Source of the DNA: Sphingobacterium sp. ML3W
GTDB taxonomy: Bacteria > Bacteroidota > Bacteroidia > Sphingobacteriales > Sphingobacteriaceae
Length of the DNA: 64,000 nt
Direction: 5' to 3'
NCBI RefSeq assembly: GCF_000747525.1
Contig: NZ_CP009278.1
Coordinates: forward strand, 1,116,001 to 1,180,000
A model generated the notes under the pieces. The model searched no databases and was not told the origin of the DNA. It was given only the letters and a program-made list of their open reading frames with translations. This document shows positions 9,105 through 18,625 of this stretch, piece by piece. A program made the translations under genes and the position numbers. How positions within the stretch are numbered: position 1 is the stretch's first letter; each line of letters opens with the position of its first letter.

Positions 9105-9824
9105 ATGGAAATAAAAATTACACAAAAATTTGTTGCTGAGCTAATTGGAACTTTTGGTTTAGTGCTATTTGGTTGTGGTGCTGCTGCTGTTGCAGGCACG
9201 ACAACATTGGGCGGGTTGTCAGGATTAGGCTTGTTGGGCATCGCCCTAGCATTCGGTCTTTCCGTTGTTGTTTTTGCCTACGCTATTGGCGGATTAAGCG
9301 GTTGTCATATTAATCCTGCAGTAACCATTGGAGTTCTTGTCGCCGGAAAAATCACGGCGAAAGAAGCCGTAATTTATATGATTGCACAATTCTTAGGTGC
9401 ATTACTGGGAGCTTTTGTTTTACAACAGATTCTGAGTGGGCAAATTGCGGGCTATAATGCTGTAGAGTGGGCATATGGAGCAAATGGATGGGGCAAGGAA
9501 TATCAGAATGAATATGGTGTAACAGCTGCATTTTTAACAGAAGCTGTTTTAACCTTTATTTTTTTATTCGTCATCTTAGCCACTACATCCAAAGTGGGCA
9601 ATCCGACTATGGCCGGATTAGCTATTGGGATTACCTTGGTATTGATCCATCTAGTAGCAATTCCGATCACAGGTACATCTGTAAATCCAGCTCGTAGTTT
9701 TGGTCCTGCTATTTTAGCTGGAGGAAAAGCCCTTTCGCAACTGTGGTTGTTCATTATCGCACCAATAGTAGGAGCAATAATTGCTGCTTTTGTTTGGCGA
9801 ACCCTCGAACCAAAAGGAAATTAA
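9105..9824 (+). CDS. aqpZ: Aquaporin, AqpZ type
   Basis: This 239-residue inner-membrane channel has six hydrophobic helices and both half-helix signature loops, HINPAVT (about 69-75) and SVNPARSFGPA (about 193). The Arg after the second NPA and the short loops place it with water-selective AqpZ rather than glycerol facilitators. The length is normal. It stands alone between a long upstream gap (8856-9104, where I see no clear promoter match) and its own terminator. No osmotic control element can be recognised. Confidence 0.93.
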   Translation: MEIKITQKFVAELIGTFGLVLFGCGAAAVAGTTTLGGLSGLGLLGIALAFGLSVVVFAYAIGGLSGCHINPAVTIGVLVAGKITAKEAVIYMIAQFLGALLGAFVLQQILSGQIAGYNAVEWAYGANGWGKEYQNEYGVTAAFLTEAVLTFIFLFVILATTSKVGNPTMAGLAIGITLVLIHLVAIPITGTSVNPARSFGPAILAGGKALSQLWLFIIAPIVGAIIAAFVWRTLEPKGN

Positions 9825-9846
9825 CTCGCAGATTTGCCTAAGAATT

Positions 9847-9880
9847 GTAGCTTCATTGCAAAATGAAGCTACTTCTTTTT
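9847..9880 (+). terminator. Terminator after aqpZ
   Basis: An 11-bp perfect stem (GTAGCTTCATT and its complement) with a four-base GCAA loop is followed by TTCTTTTT. Confidence 0.8.
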
Positions 9881-9941
9881 CGTGTATAATTTTAAGGAAT
9901 AATTATTAAGAAGGGTCTTTTTTGAAGTATCACTTTTTATA

Positions 9942-9972
9942 TTGTGACGGAGATACAAAATTTGTATCTTCG
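9942..9972 (+). promoter_or_regulatory. Bacteroidota-type promoter of dnaX
   Basis: TTG at 9942-9944 and TATCTTCG at 9965-9972 (one mismatch to TAnnTTTG) are 20 bp apart, the canonical spacing. The -7 box ends only four bases before the ATG at 9977, so the transcript should begin at or a few bases from the start codon and be leaderless or nearly so. Confidence 0.7.
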
Positions 9973-9976
9973 TACA

Positions 9977-11788
9977 ATGGAAAATTTTATTGTTTCTGCT
10001 CGTAAATATCGCCCAGTCACCTTCGATTCGGTTGTCGGTCAGCAACACATCACCGGTACCCTTAAGAATGCTATTCATAACAATCAGTTGGCACAGGCAT
10101 TTTTATTCTGCGGACCTCGAGGTGTTGGTAAGACAACTTGCGCACGTATTTTGGCTAAAACAATAAATTGTGAAAATATTTCTGACAAGAGCGAGGCCTG
10201 TGGCGTATGCGATAGTTGTAAATCTTTTCAAAATGGAAACTCCTTTAGTATACATGAGTTAGATGCAGCGTCGAATAATTCTGTCGATGACATTCGGAGT
10301 CTAATTGATCAAGTACGTATACCACCTCAAGTAGGAAAGTTCAAGATCTATATCATAGATGAGGTTCACATGCTTTCACAACAAGCCTTCAATGCTTTTC
10401 TGAAAACATTGGAAGAACCACCGGCTTATGCAATCTTTATATTAGCAACAACAGAAAAACATAAAATCCTTCCGACTATCTTATCAAGATGTCAGATTTT
10501 TGATTTTAACCGTATTCTTGTGGAGGATATGGCCAATCATTTAGCACGAATTGCTAAGAATGAAAATATTCAATATGATCAAGATGGACTTCATATCATT
10601 GCTCAAAAAGCAGATGGAGGATTGCGTGATGCACTTTCTATGTTTGACCAGATTGTCAGCTTCTCAAATAAACAGGTAACTTATCAAGCTGTCATTGACA
10701 ACTTGAATATTTTAGACTATGATTATTTTTTCAAGCTGACGGATGCTATTATTACTGAAAACCCAGCAAATGCATTATTGGTACTCAACGATATCTTGAA
10801 CAATGGATTTGATGGCAGTCATTTTATAGCTGGTTTAGCATCACATTTCAGAAATTTATTAGTGGCAAAAGAACCTGCTACTTTAAAATTATTAGAAGTA
10901 AGCGAAAGTATTCGTGCGAAATATTTAGATCAAGCACAAAAATCGTCAACAGGACTTTTATTATCAGCATTGAATATTTCTAATCAATGTGAGATTAATT
11001 ATAAAACAAGTAAAAATCAAAGGCTTCAAGTTGAGCTAGCACTCTTAAAAATGTGCCACTTATCCAGTGCCATCCAATTGAGCAAGTTAGGGACTATCCA
11101 GCTACCTAATACTAGTGAAGAATTAAAAAAAAAACTCCCTAATCTAGTACAAATCCCAGATAATCCTATTTCTGAGGTAAAAAACGCAGTACCAGTTCCG
11201 GAAAAAAATAGTGTCGAAAACTCAAATGCAGGAGCCAACACGACGCCAATAGTTGCGGAAGCAAAATCTCCAGAGGCCACAAACCTACCACCTAAACTAA
11301 AAAAGGGTGCTTGGGGAACAACTAAAAGCTCCATGCCGTCATTGCCTGATTTGAATGCTATTTTTGATTCAAAATCGGTAGAAGAAACAGATAATGAACC
11401 TAGTTTGGTTAAAGGTACAGAGCAAGAAATTGTGACCTTTGAGCAATTTTCCCAGGTTTGGAATGCATTAGCTATTCAAATCAAAAAAGAAAATAAGATC
11501 AACTTATATACTTTAATGACAGCAGTCCCTCCTAGGTTAGTTGGAATTCAAATTGAAGTAGATGTAGAGAATATGGTGCAAATGGATGTACTGAGTATGG
11601 CGAAAATTGATTTATTAAATTTTCTACGCCCAGCACTGCGTAATTTTTCTTTAGATTTAAGAGGAGTTGTCATGAACCATGATGTTGTGCGTAAACCCTA
11701 TACTTCACAAGAAAAATATCAGGCCATGGTTCAAAAAAATCCACTACTCGAGACTTTAAGAATAGAGTTGAACTTAGGCTTGAGTTAA
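9977..11788 (+). CDS. dnaX: DNA polymerase III subunit gamma/tau
   Basis: Clamp-loader ATPase of the replicative polymerase, 603 residues from the ATG at 9977. A GTG at 9944 would extend the frame but lies inside the -33 element, so it is rejected. Walker A is GPRGVGKT (46-53), four zinc-binding Cys lie at 65, 75, 78 and 81, Walker B is IIDEVHML and the sensor region includes LATTEKHKILPTILSRC. Domain III ends near 365, followed by a Pro/Glu/Lys-rich linker and a C-terminal tau-like domain. I see no obvious A-tract slippage site at the usual place, except an eight-A run near 11127 in the linker, which could in principle yield a shorter gamma form. Confidence 0.95.
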   Translation: MENFIVSARKYRPVTFDSVVGQQHITGTLKNAIHNNQLAQAFLFCGPRGVGKTTCARILAKTINCENISDKSEACGVCDSCKSFQNGNSFSIHELDAASNNSVDDIRSLIDQVRIPPQVGKFKIYIIDEVHMLSQQAFNAFLKTLEEPPAYAIFILATTEKHKILPTILSRCQIFDFNRILVEDMANHLARIAKNENIQYDQDGLHIIAQKADGGLRDALSMFDQIVSFSNKQVTYQAVIDNLNILDYDYFFKLTDAIITENPANALLVLNDILNNGFDGSHFIAGLASHFRNLLVAKEPATLKLLEVSESIRAKYLDQAQKSSTGLLLSALNISNQCEINYKTSKNQRLQVELALLKMCHLSSAIQLSKLGTIQLPNTSEELKKKLPNLVQIPDNPISEVKNAVPVPEKNSVENSNAGANTTPIVAEAKSPEATNLPPKLKKGAWGTTKSSMPSLPDLNAIFDSKSVEETDNEPSLVKGTEQEIVTFEQFSQVWNALAIQIKKENKINLYTLMTAVPPRLVGIQIEVDVENMVQMDVLSMAKIDLLNFLRPALRNFSLDLRGVVMNHDVVRKPYTSQEKYQAMVQKNPLLETLRIELNLGLS

Positions 11789-11806
11789 TATTTACAGATC
11801 TTTTTC

Positions 11807-11839
11807 TTGCACTAAGCCATATTTCTTTTTGTATCTTTG
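11807..11839 (+). promoter_or_regulatory. Promoter of the rlmB-like gene
   Basis: TATCTTTG at 11832-11839 matches the -7 consensus exactly and TTG lies at 11807-11809, 22 bp upstream. The predicted start of transcription, near 11845, leaves a leader of about 50 bases to the ATG at 11896. Confidence 0.65.
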
Positions 11840-11895
11840 CCTTTCAAATTGGTTTGCTAATTGCTAGAAACCAACTCTTATTTAGAATATTGAGC

Positions 11896-12672
11896 ATGCA
11901 AAATTTTCAAAGACACGATAGGTCATCAGATCAACGTGAAACCAATCAGATGGTTTTCGGTATTCGTGCCGTTATAGAAGCGATAGATAGTGGTAAAGAA
12001 ATCGAATCATTATTTGTACAAAGGGGTTTAGCCGGAAGTTTGTTGTTAGAATTGAAAGCTCTTTTGAAAGAGCATGAAATTGGATTTCAACAAGTTCCTA
12101 TCGAAAAATTAAACCGTATCACACGCAAAAATCATCAAGGCGTTATTGCTATTATTTCCCCTATTATATATCAAAAAATTGAAGACATCGTTCCCGAGAT
12201 TTATGAGAAAGGGGAGGTGCCGTTATTTTTAATGTTAGATGGTGTTACAGATGTCCGCAATTTCGGAGCTATTGCCCGTACGGCAGAATGTTCAGGTGTA
12301 CATGCTATTATTGTCCCGAAAAAAGGATCTGCAGAGGTAAATCCCGATGCAATCAAAACATCGGCAGGCGCTTTATATAAAATTCCAGTATGTCGTCATG
12401 AAGGTTTAGCTAAAGTTGGTAAATTTCTGATTGAGTCGGGTATACAGTTGGTAGTAAGTACGGAGAAAACAAAAGACGGCATCTACGATGTGGACTATAC
12501 GGTACCCACTTGTATTATAATGGGAGCTGAAGATGTAGGTGTTTCCGATGATTTAATCCGCATTGCCGACCATTTGGCGAAAATTCCTATGTTCGGAGAA
12601 ATAGGGTCATTAAATGTATCGGTTTCAGCAGGAGTTGTGTTGTACGAAGCTATTCGTCAACGTTTAAAATAG
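11896..12672 (+). CDS. rlmB: 23S rRNA (guanosine-2'-O-)-methyltransferase RlmB-like
   Basis: TrmH/SpoU-family SPOUT methyltransferase of 258 residues. The ATG at 11896 is chosen over an in-frame TTG at 11854. An N-terminal L30e-like substrate-binding domain (MVFGIRAVIEAI onwards) precedes the knot domain with motifs DGVTDVRNFGAIARTAEC (motif 1), IIMGAEDVGVS (motif 2) and GSLNVSVSAGVVLYEA (motif 3), which bind S-adenosylmethionine. RlmB methylates G2251 of 23S rRNA in E. coli; the exact nucleotide here is inferred from family resemblance. A second, more distant SpoU enzyme is encoded near 43.5 kb. Confidence 0.88.
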   Translation: MQNFQRHDRSSDQRETNQMVFGIRAVIEAIDSGKEIESLFVQRGLAGSLLLELKALLKEHEIGFQQVPIEKLNRITRKNHQGVIAIISPIIYQKIEDIVPEIYEKGEVPLFLMLDGVTDVRNFGAIARTAECSGVHAIIVPKKGSAEVNPDAIKTSAGALYKIPVCRHEGLAKVGKFLIESGIQLVVSTEKTKDGIYDVDYTVPTCIIMGAEDVGVSDDLIRIADHLAKIPMFGEIGSLNVSVSAGVVLYEAIRQRLK

Positions 12673-12719
12673 ATTAATATCAGTTACGGTCGTTTAATAA
12701 TATAAACGTTATATAAACA

Positions 12720-12756
12720 AATAAGAGCGGCTACCTTTACGATAGCCGCTCTTATT
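12720..12756. terminator. Bidirectional terminator between rlmB and the DEAD-box gene
   Basis: A perfect 14-bp stem (left arm AATAAGAGCGGCTA) with a nine-base loop is shared by two convergent genes and is flanked by A- and T-rich sequence. Confidence 0.85.
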
Positions 12757-12774
12757 ATTTATAGCTTGAACAGA

Positions 12775-14679
12775 TTAGTATTTGCTATTAGACTCTTTTC
12801 TTTTTCCAGAAAAGTCTCTAAAGCCACCACCGTTTCCTTCTTTACGATCTCCACCACGGTATCCACCTTCACGTCTTTCACCACCACCGCTTCTGCGTTC
12901 TCCGCCACCACGGTAACCACCTCCGCCTTCACGTCTTTCGCCACCGCCGAAGCTTCTGCGTTCTCCGCCACGGCTTCTGCTTCCGCTTCCACCGCCGCCA
13001 CTGCTACGATTATCGCTTTTTCCGTCTCCAGAAACCTCGATACGTACGTTACGACCGTTGAAATCTACTTCTTTGAATCCTTCGAATACTTTAGTTACCT
13101 CAGCATCTTCTACTTCGAAGAAAGTAAACACTCCTTTTAAATCAATTTTACCAATTGATTTTCCAGAAATTTTAGCGTTGTTACAGATAAATCCTAACAT
13201 GTCTCCACGACTGAATTCATCCACAGAGCCTAAGTTCATGAATAGACGAGTGAAGCCTTTAGAGCTACCACGATCTCCTCTTTCACCACGCTCTCCGCGT
13301 TCACCTCTTTCGCTGCGTTCACCGCGTTCACGACCATTACTGATATCACGAGCTTCGATATTTAAATCATGTGCACCTTTGTAATAATCTAAGAATCTGT
13401 TGAATTCTAATGAAGCAAATCTTTTCACGATATCTTCTTTTGATAACGATTCAAAACCTTCCATAATAGCAGGTAGGAATTGACTGATTTGTTCTTCGTT
13501 TACTTCAACACTCTGAACTTTATTGATGATTGTTAACAATTGTTTTTCAACAACTTCAGGTCCTTGAGGAACTTGTTTACGCTCGAATTGTTTTCCGATA
13601 ACTTTTTCAAGTTGACGAATTTTACTTTGTTCTTTAATGTTGATTAAAGAGATTGAAATACCAGTTTTACCAGCACGAGCTGTACGGCCCGAACGGTGAG
13701 TATAGTTTTCAATTTCATCAGGCAAAGAGAAGTTAATAACGTGAGTTACGTCGTTTACATCAATACCACGCGCCGCAACGTCAGTAGCAATTAATAATTG
13801 TAAACTACGGTCACGGTAACGTTTCATCACTTTGTCACGTTGTTGTTGAGATAAATCTCCGTGAAGTGAATCTGCATTGTAACCATCTTTAATTAATGAT
13901 TCAGCAATTTCTTGCGTTTCAATTTTTGTACGACAAAACACGATACCAAAGATATCAGGATTAGAATCGACGATGCGTTTAAAAGCTGCATACTTGTCTT
14001 TTGCTCTAATCAAATAATACTGATGTTCGATATTGGCATTACCAGTGTTTTTTGTACCTACAGTCATTTCTACAGGATCTGTCATATAGTTTTTAGCTAT
14101 ACGGCGTACCTCAGAAGGCATCGTTGCAGAGAATAACCATGTTTTTTTAGTGTCAGGGGTTTCTGACAAAATATTGTTGATGTCTTCTTTGAAGCCCATG
14201 TTAAGCATTTCATCTGCTTCATCTAGGACAACATATCTTACTTGAGAGAAATCGATGGCATTACGGCCAATAATATCTAACATACGACCTGGGGTCGCTA
14301 CTACAATTTGCACACCACGTCTAATTTGACGAAGCTGGTCACTAATATTTGTACCTCCATAAACCGCAACAACATGTACGTTGTCAAGGTTTTTAGCATA
14401 TCTTTCTATATCTTTCGAGATTTGCAAACAAAGCTCACGTGTTGGACACAATACCAACGCTTGAGGGTGTTTCTGAGAAAAGTCTAATTGCTCTAATAAT
14501 GGAAGACCAAATGCTGCTGTCTTACCTGTGCCGGTTTGGGCTAATCCGACAAAATCGTCGTTACCAGTCAATAAAACAGGAATGGCTTTTTCCTGAATTT
14601 CAGAAGGTTTTTCAAAACCTAATTCTGAGATGGCATTAACAATTTCCTCACGGATTCCCAGTTCTAAAAATGGGTTCAT
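12775..14679 (-). CDS. DEAD-box RNA helicase with DbpA-type RNA-binding domain and RGG tail
   Basis: ATP-dependent RNA helicase of 634 residues. The first 370 residues hold the core in order: Q motif (FEKPSEIQ), Walker A AQTGTGKT, PTREL, TPGR, DEAD, SAT, ARGID and HRSGRTARAG. A DbpA/CsdA RNA-binding domain (about 475-550) follows a short charged spacer of ERGERG repeats. The last 80 residues are Gly/Arg-rich with GGERR and GYRGG repeats, expected to bind RNA non-specifically and to be disordered. The layout matches the CsdA/DeaD group, with a role in ribosome assembly or cold growth by analogy. The low-complexity tail explains long open frames on the opposite strand. Confidence 0.9.
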   Translation of the reverse strand: MNPFLELGIREEIVNAISELGFEKPSEIQEKAIPVLLTGNDDFVGLAQTGTGKTAAFGLPLLEQLDFSQKHPQALVLCPTRELCLQISKDIERYAKNLDNVHVVAVYGGTNISDQLRQIRRGVQIVVATPGRMLDIIGRNAIDFSQVRYVVLDEADEMLNMGFKEDINNILSETPDTKKTWLFSATMPSEVRRIAKNYMTDPVEMTVGTKNTGNANIEHQYYLIRAKDKYAAFKRIVDSNPDIFGIVFCRTKIETQEIAESLIKDGYNADSLHGDLSQQQRDKVMKRYRDRSLQLLIATDVAARGIDVNDVTHVINFSLPDEIENYTHRSGRTARAGKTGISISLINIKEQSKIRQLEKVIGKQFERKQVPQGPEVVEKQLLTIINKVQSVEVNEEQISQFLPAIMEGFESLSKEDIVKRFASLEFNRFLDYYKGAHDLNIEARDISNGRERGERSERGERGERGERGDRGSSKGFTRLFMNLGSVDEFSRGDMLGFICNNAKISGKSIGKIDLKGVFTFFEVEDAEVTKVFEGFKEVDFNGRNVRIEVSGDGKSDNRSSGGGGSGSRSRGGERRSFGGGERREGGGGYRGGGERRSGGGERREGGYRGGDRKEGNGGGFRDFSGKRKESNSKY

Positions 14680-14719
14680 GAAATAATTTATACAATAGGC
14701 TCAATTGCCTAAGGCGATG

Positions 14720-14727
14720 CAAAGGTA
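14720..14727 (-). promoter_or_regulatory. -7 box of the DEAD-box gene
   Basis: On the minus strand TACCTTTG matches TAnnTTTG exactly, about 40 bases before the ATG. The nearest upstream TTG is 16 bp away, shorter than usual, so the -33 element is uncertain. Confidence 0.55.
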
Positions 14728-14925
14728 AGTAAATATTTTTTACCAAACTAATTTTTGCCGTAAGTATTTGATATAATGTGTTTTTTGATTGACAATCCAA
14801 CAGTCAATGTTGCTTTGATATCGCTATACCCTGCTGTTTCGATTACAAAAATAATCTATTCGTCGATTCAAAATACTAAAAAGAAGCGAAAAAATCTGGC
14901 GAAGTTGAAAATAGTAAGACATAAA

Positions 14926-14956
14926 AAAGGGCTACTCATATGAAGAGTAGCCCTTT
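14926..14956 (-). terminator. Terminator of the OmpA-family gene
   Basis: A 12-bp perfect stem (AAAGGGCTACTC and its complement) closes on a seven-base loop; in the minus direction it runs into TTTTTT. The rest of the 14680-14978 gap holds the DEAD-box promoter and nothing else recognisable. Confidence 0.85.
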
Positions 14957-14978
14957 AATTATGCATTAACTTATGCTA

Positions 14979-16319
14979 CTAATATAATGTAAATTCAACA
15001 CGACGGTTTTGTTGACGACCTTCTGCAGTTTTATTGGATGCAATAGGTTGGTTTGGCCCGTAGCCAGTTGCTTCGATACGTGAAGGATTAGCACCTTTAG
15101 ATACCAAGTAAGCTTTTACTGATTCAGCACGCTCTTTAGATAATCTTAAGTTCAATTGTAAAGAACCTGTATTATCGGTATGACCAGCTAATTTTAAACT
15201 GAAATCTTTCTCTACTAATAAAGCAGCTACTCTATTCAATGAATTGTAAGAAGTAGGGCGAATAACTGATTTACCAGTTTCGAACTCTAAATTTTTAATC
15301 GCTTCATCGACAGTTTTTCTATCTGCTTCGGTGATGACTACTTTTTCTACAACCTTAGTTTCGTTTTTCAATAATATAGGACAACCAGCACCATCTACTT
15401 GAACACCTGAAGGTGTACCTGGGCATTTGTCAAACTTGTTAGCTACACCATCACCATCATCATCTTGTAGGTCAGTGTTTAATGACGCTACTTTCGACTC
15501 TAATGCTTGGTTGGCAGCTACTAAGGCATCACGTTGTGCTTTCAAGTCATCATATTTTGTATTATAATCATTGACTAAAGTGGCAACCGGATTCGAATTA
15601 TTCAAAGTAGGTAGTGAAGAGTTTCCTAATGCAATCTCTAAACCAGCGTGTGCATACGAGAATAAGTCGTTTTTGTAAGTCGGTACAGGACCTACAGCTG
15701 GATCAGATCCATCAAAGCGTTGATTAGCCCAGTTTAACTGATATCCCAGGTCAAGATTAATACCTTTCGCAATTGCGAATTTTAGACCAAAGTCAGCAGG
15801 TACATATAATTTTGATTGCGAATCAAATGTATTGCTCGTTGAACCAGTCATTACTGTTGCCTCAGAGTTCAATACTCCTAAACCTAATGAAACATAAGGT
15901 TTAATGAAACTGTTGAAGAATCTCCAATTGGTGTTAGCCATTGTCCATTCTCCAGATAAAGCTACTGACCATGGTGTCTTAGTCTCAAAAGATTGTGAGC
16001 CATCTTTATAGGCTCCACCAACTTTACCACCTAAATACGATGCTTTAAATCCAAAAGAAGGAGAGATTTGTTTCTTAATATAAGCGGAGTATCCTATATT
16101 ATGATCCAAATCGTTATAATCTTTACGGTTGAAACCAAATATATTTGTTTGGTTGAGAACTCCAGCACCGATACCAATCGACCAGGTTCTGTATTCGGTA
16201 GATGGTCCTAGTGGAGTAGTTCCTTCAATTGAACCAATTTTTGCATTTTGCGCAAATGAAGCAGATGTCAATAATCCAGCCGCCACTAATAAACCAGTTT
16301 TCTTAAGGTTAATCTTCAT
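14979..16319 (-). CDS. OmpA-family outer-membrane protein with thrombospondin-type calcium repeat
   Basis: 446 residues. Signal peptide 1-23 (ending SASFAQ), then a beta-barrel of about 230 residues, a short coiled segment (about 250-285), a type-3 thrombospondin motif DDDGDGVANKFDKCPGTP (about 288-305) that binds calcium, and a C-terminal OmpA peptidoglycan-binding domain (about 335-446). The latter has the family motifs GHTDNTGS, LSKERAESV and NRRVEF, with the Asp and Arg that hold diaminopimelate. It tethers the outer membrane to murein. The start at 16319 gives a clean signal sequence. It is probably an abundant structural porin; its promoter is not obvious. Confidence 0.9.
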   Translation of the reverse strand: MKINLKKTGLLVAAGLLTSASFAQNAKIGSIEGTTPLGPSTEYRTWSIGIGAGVLNQTNIFGFNRKDYNDLDHNIGYSAYIKKQISPSFGFKASYLGGKVGGAYKDGSQSFETKTPWSVALSGEWTMANTNWRFFNSFIKPYVSLGLGVLNSEATVMTGSTSNTFDSQSKLYVPADFGLKFAIAKGINLDLGYQLNWANQRFDGSDPAVGPVPTYKNDLFSYAHAGLEIALGNSSLPTLNNSNPVATLVNDYNTKYDDLKAQRDALVAANQALESKVASLNTDLQDDDGDGVANKFDKCPGTPSGVQVDGAGCPILLKNETKVVEKVVITEADRKTVDEAIKNLEFETGKSVIRPTSYNSLNRVAALLVEKDFSLKLAGHTDNTGSLQLNLRLSKERAESVKAYLVSKGANPSRIEATGYGPNQPIASNKTAEGRQQNRRVEFTLY

Positions 16320-16521
16320 GTTATTTAATTTTGTCTTTAAATTGTAAATCGTATTCTCTGTCCAGTTAAAGACAATTATGTTGCCAATATTGTTTCGTTA
16401 TCTTGTGTTATTATGTAATTTATCGTCTGTGTAGTTAATAAGTGACATGCGATTTGATTACAAAAGGTCAAAATAGGGCACTATGTATACTATAATTTAC
16501 ATACTTACGTTAAAATGTCGC

Positions 16522-17397
16522 TTATTTAGGAATTTGGGTATTTGCATCAGTTCTGCCAAAAAAATTGGGAATAACGATGCCCATTGCCATCTCTTTAATG
16601 ATGTTTTCCGAAAAGAGGTTTCTGAAAAATGCTTTACGGCTTTTGGTGATTAAAATAATGTCGATATTTTCATCGCGTATCATCGTCTGAATACCACTCG
16701 CAATGCGCTCAGCAGAATTTGCAAAGTAAGTTCTACTTTTTACAGTATATGAAACATCATCGATTCCTGTTTCGGTAATGATTTTGTCAATCCATTGGCT
16801 TAGATTCTTATCCAAGACTTTCATGTCAACCTCCAGTTTGTTGATATGGATAAGTAGCAAATGGAAGTTTTTCCCGAAAACAGGAATTGCTTGTTTTAAT
16901 ACTTCTATCTCACCAGGCTTGAAGTTTGTCAATAAAGCGACAGTATCTTTTCTATAAACAGTAGCATTGGAAGGAATCGCTAATATTGGTGTTTGACATT
17001 CCCGGATCACATCATAAGTATTGCTTCCAATCAATACAGATTCAAGTCCGGAAGCCCCCTTCGTGCCCATCACAACAACCTTGTAGCTATTTTTTGCAGT
17101 TTCTTTACTAATCACCTCCGAGAGTATACCTTCGTCAAATAGTTGGCTTATTGTTAAATCTGGAGATTTCGCCTTTACTTCTTCAACAAGTTCATTTAAT
17201 TTATCTTGCGACTCTTGCACAGTTGGATCAATGATTTTTTCGCCATGCACCACGAAATTTGCATATTTATTGATATGCTTTGTGAAAACATGCAGGAAGA
17301 CCAATTCATCTTGATTTTCAAGTGCAATTTTGGTTGCATATTGAGCAGCTATGGTAGAGTTTTTGGAAAAGTCGATTGGCACTAATATTTTACCCAT
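16522..17397 (-). CDS. Tandem-domain universal stress protein (second of two)
   Basis: A cytoplasmic protein of 291 residues with two UspA domains. The first (1-150) begins ILVPIDFS and keeps the nucleotide loop GTKG-x9-GS, so it should bind ATP. The second (about 155-285) retains the fold pattern ending ILITKSRKAFF but lacks the loop. It starts five bases after the stop of a close paralogue, so the two are co-transcribed. Tandem Usp pairs are common in Bacteroidota and usually respond to growth arrest or redox change; the trigger here is unknown. Confidence 0.88.
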   Translation of the reverse strand: MGKILVPIDFSKNSTIAAQYATKIALENQDELVFLHVFTKHINKYANFVVHGEKIIDPTVQESQDKLNELVEEVKAKSPDLTISQLFDEGILSEVISKETAKNSYKVVVMGTKGASGLESVLIGSNTYDVIRECQTPILAIPSNATVYRKDTVALLTNFKPGEIEVLKQAIPVFGKNFHLLLIHINKLEVDMKVLDKNLSQWIDKIITETGIDDVSYTVKSRTYFANSAERIASGIQTMIRDENIDIILITKSRKAFFRNLFSENIIKEMAMGIVIPNFFGRTDANTQIPK

Positions 17398-17402
17398 AAT
17401 AA

Positions 17403-18245
17403 TTAAGCTTTAGAAAAAAATGTAGGAATGATAGGATGATGAATGATTTGTTTTGAGACCGATTTTTTAAATAGTCTTTCGAAGAATGAACGACGTGTTT
17501 TAGTGATTAGCACGACATCAATTTCCTCTTCTCTGATTATGTTATTGATTACTTCCGGTATCGTGTCAAGTTCTTCCACGTCAGTTTTGATGGATCCCAC
17601 TTCAATGTCTACCTCTGTGATTTCGGTGTGTTTCTTAATTTGATACTTCCAGATTTCTAGTTTTTCTTCGATATCAGCTTCCGATTCGGCATGATAATGT
17701 ACGTGTATAATTTCTACCTCTACATTTGTACCGAAAATCTTGATGTATTCGTTTAGTGTATCCAGCTCTTCATATTTGAAATTAGAAAGTAAGCCTATTT
17801 TTTGGATACTCTTCGTACGGTAATTAAAGGGAATAGCGATGACGGGGATATTACTTTTTTGACTCACCGCATAAGTCGTACTTCCCATGATAGCACTAGT
17901 ATCATCAGTTTTTCCTTTTGTCCCCATGATGATGGCTAAATAGGTTTCATTTTTGGTTTCCTTCAATAATGATTCCGTAATGATACCCCGTTCGCACTTT
18001 GAACTAAATGTTAGCGTGGGGTAATCAGCTTTAAGTTTATCGATTAAACTAGACATCAAAACATCCGCTTTGAAATATTCTTCAGGGATTTGTTCGTTAC
18101 CATCGTCAAAACTGCTGGATGAAACCGTATAATTATGATACAAATGAATCGAAAAACCTCTTTTTCTTGCCAAATCAATTGCAAATTGAATTGCGGTGTT
18201 GGCATTTTCTGAAAAATCAATCGGGACTAAAATTTTACTGCTCAT
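17403..18245 (-). CDS. Tandem-domain universal stress protein (first of two)
   Basis: The 280-residue paralogue of its downstream neighbour has the same two-domain plan: KILVPIDFS at the start, an intact GTKG-x9-GS ATP loop near 115-130, and a degenerate second domain ending VLITKTRRSFF. It heads the two-gene unit. The upstream region on the minus strand has TTGACA near 18350 and a TACCTTTA near 18370, neither with a convincing partner element. The two genes probably arose by local duplication and have since diverged considerably. Confidence 0.88.
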   Translation of the reverse strand: MSSKILVPIDFSENANTAIQFAIDLARKRGFSIHLYHNYTVSSSSFDDGNEQIPEEYFKADVLMSSLIDKLKADYPTLTFSSKCERGIITESLLKETKNETYLAIIMGTKGKTDDTSAIMGSTTYAVSQKSNIPVIAIPFNYRTKSIQKIGLLSNFKYEELDTLNEYIKIFGTNVEVEIIHVHYHAESEADIEEKLEIWKYQIKKHTEITEVDIEVGSIKTDVEELDTIPEVINNIIREEEIDVVLITKTRRSFFERLFKKSVSKQIIHHPIIPTFFSKA

Positions 18246-18565
18246 AGTGTTAGATCATTAGTTGTATGGTGTTTCACACCTACCTCAACGCGGTGTAAAA
18301 CAGTTATTATTGTCTTTTGAATTTACTTAACACATACTAGACCTGTCAAGTTTTTTATGCTGTAAAGGTAAATTTCCCCTTACCCTAAACATATGCTTAA
18401 ATTAATGAAATAAAGTGATTTGTAATACATTATTTAATGCCGTATCTCACTAAATCTTATTTTTTTATTTTGTAATGGATTGAATTATTCATAAAAATAG
18501 TCAAAATTTATTTCAATTCATGACAATTTGAGTACATTATTATTGACTAAAACACATGTGCCTAA
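18246..18565. other. Intergenic region between usp genes and alaS
   Basis: No gene is seen in these 320 AT-rich bases. They separate two divergent units and contain an imperfect GGTGT/ACACC inverted repeat near 18270-18295 close to the usp start. No open frame longer than about 30 codons with a plausible start was found. Confidence 0.5.
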
Positions 18566-18596
18566 TTGCATAACGAGGCAAATTTAAGTAAGTTTG
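18566..18596 (+). promoter_or_regulatory. Promoter of alaS
   Basis: TTG at 18566-18568, exactly 20 bp, then TAAGTTTG at 18589-18596: a full match to the Bacteroidota housekeeping promoter. The ATG follows 29 bases later. Confidence 0.75.
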
Positions 18597-18625
18597 CAAC
18601 ATCATAATTAGACAATTAGATTTCA

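Noticed and set aside
9944..9976. GTG start extending DnaX by 11 residues
   Set aside because: This GTG overlaps the -33 promoter element and could not be in the transcript.
12759..13140. Open frames rich in Ala/Val or Ser/Thr on both strands across the helicase tail
   Set aside because: They are by-products of the GC-rich Gly/Arg codon repeats in the helicase C-terminus; composition is extreme and no start signals are present.
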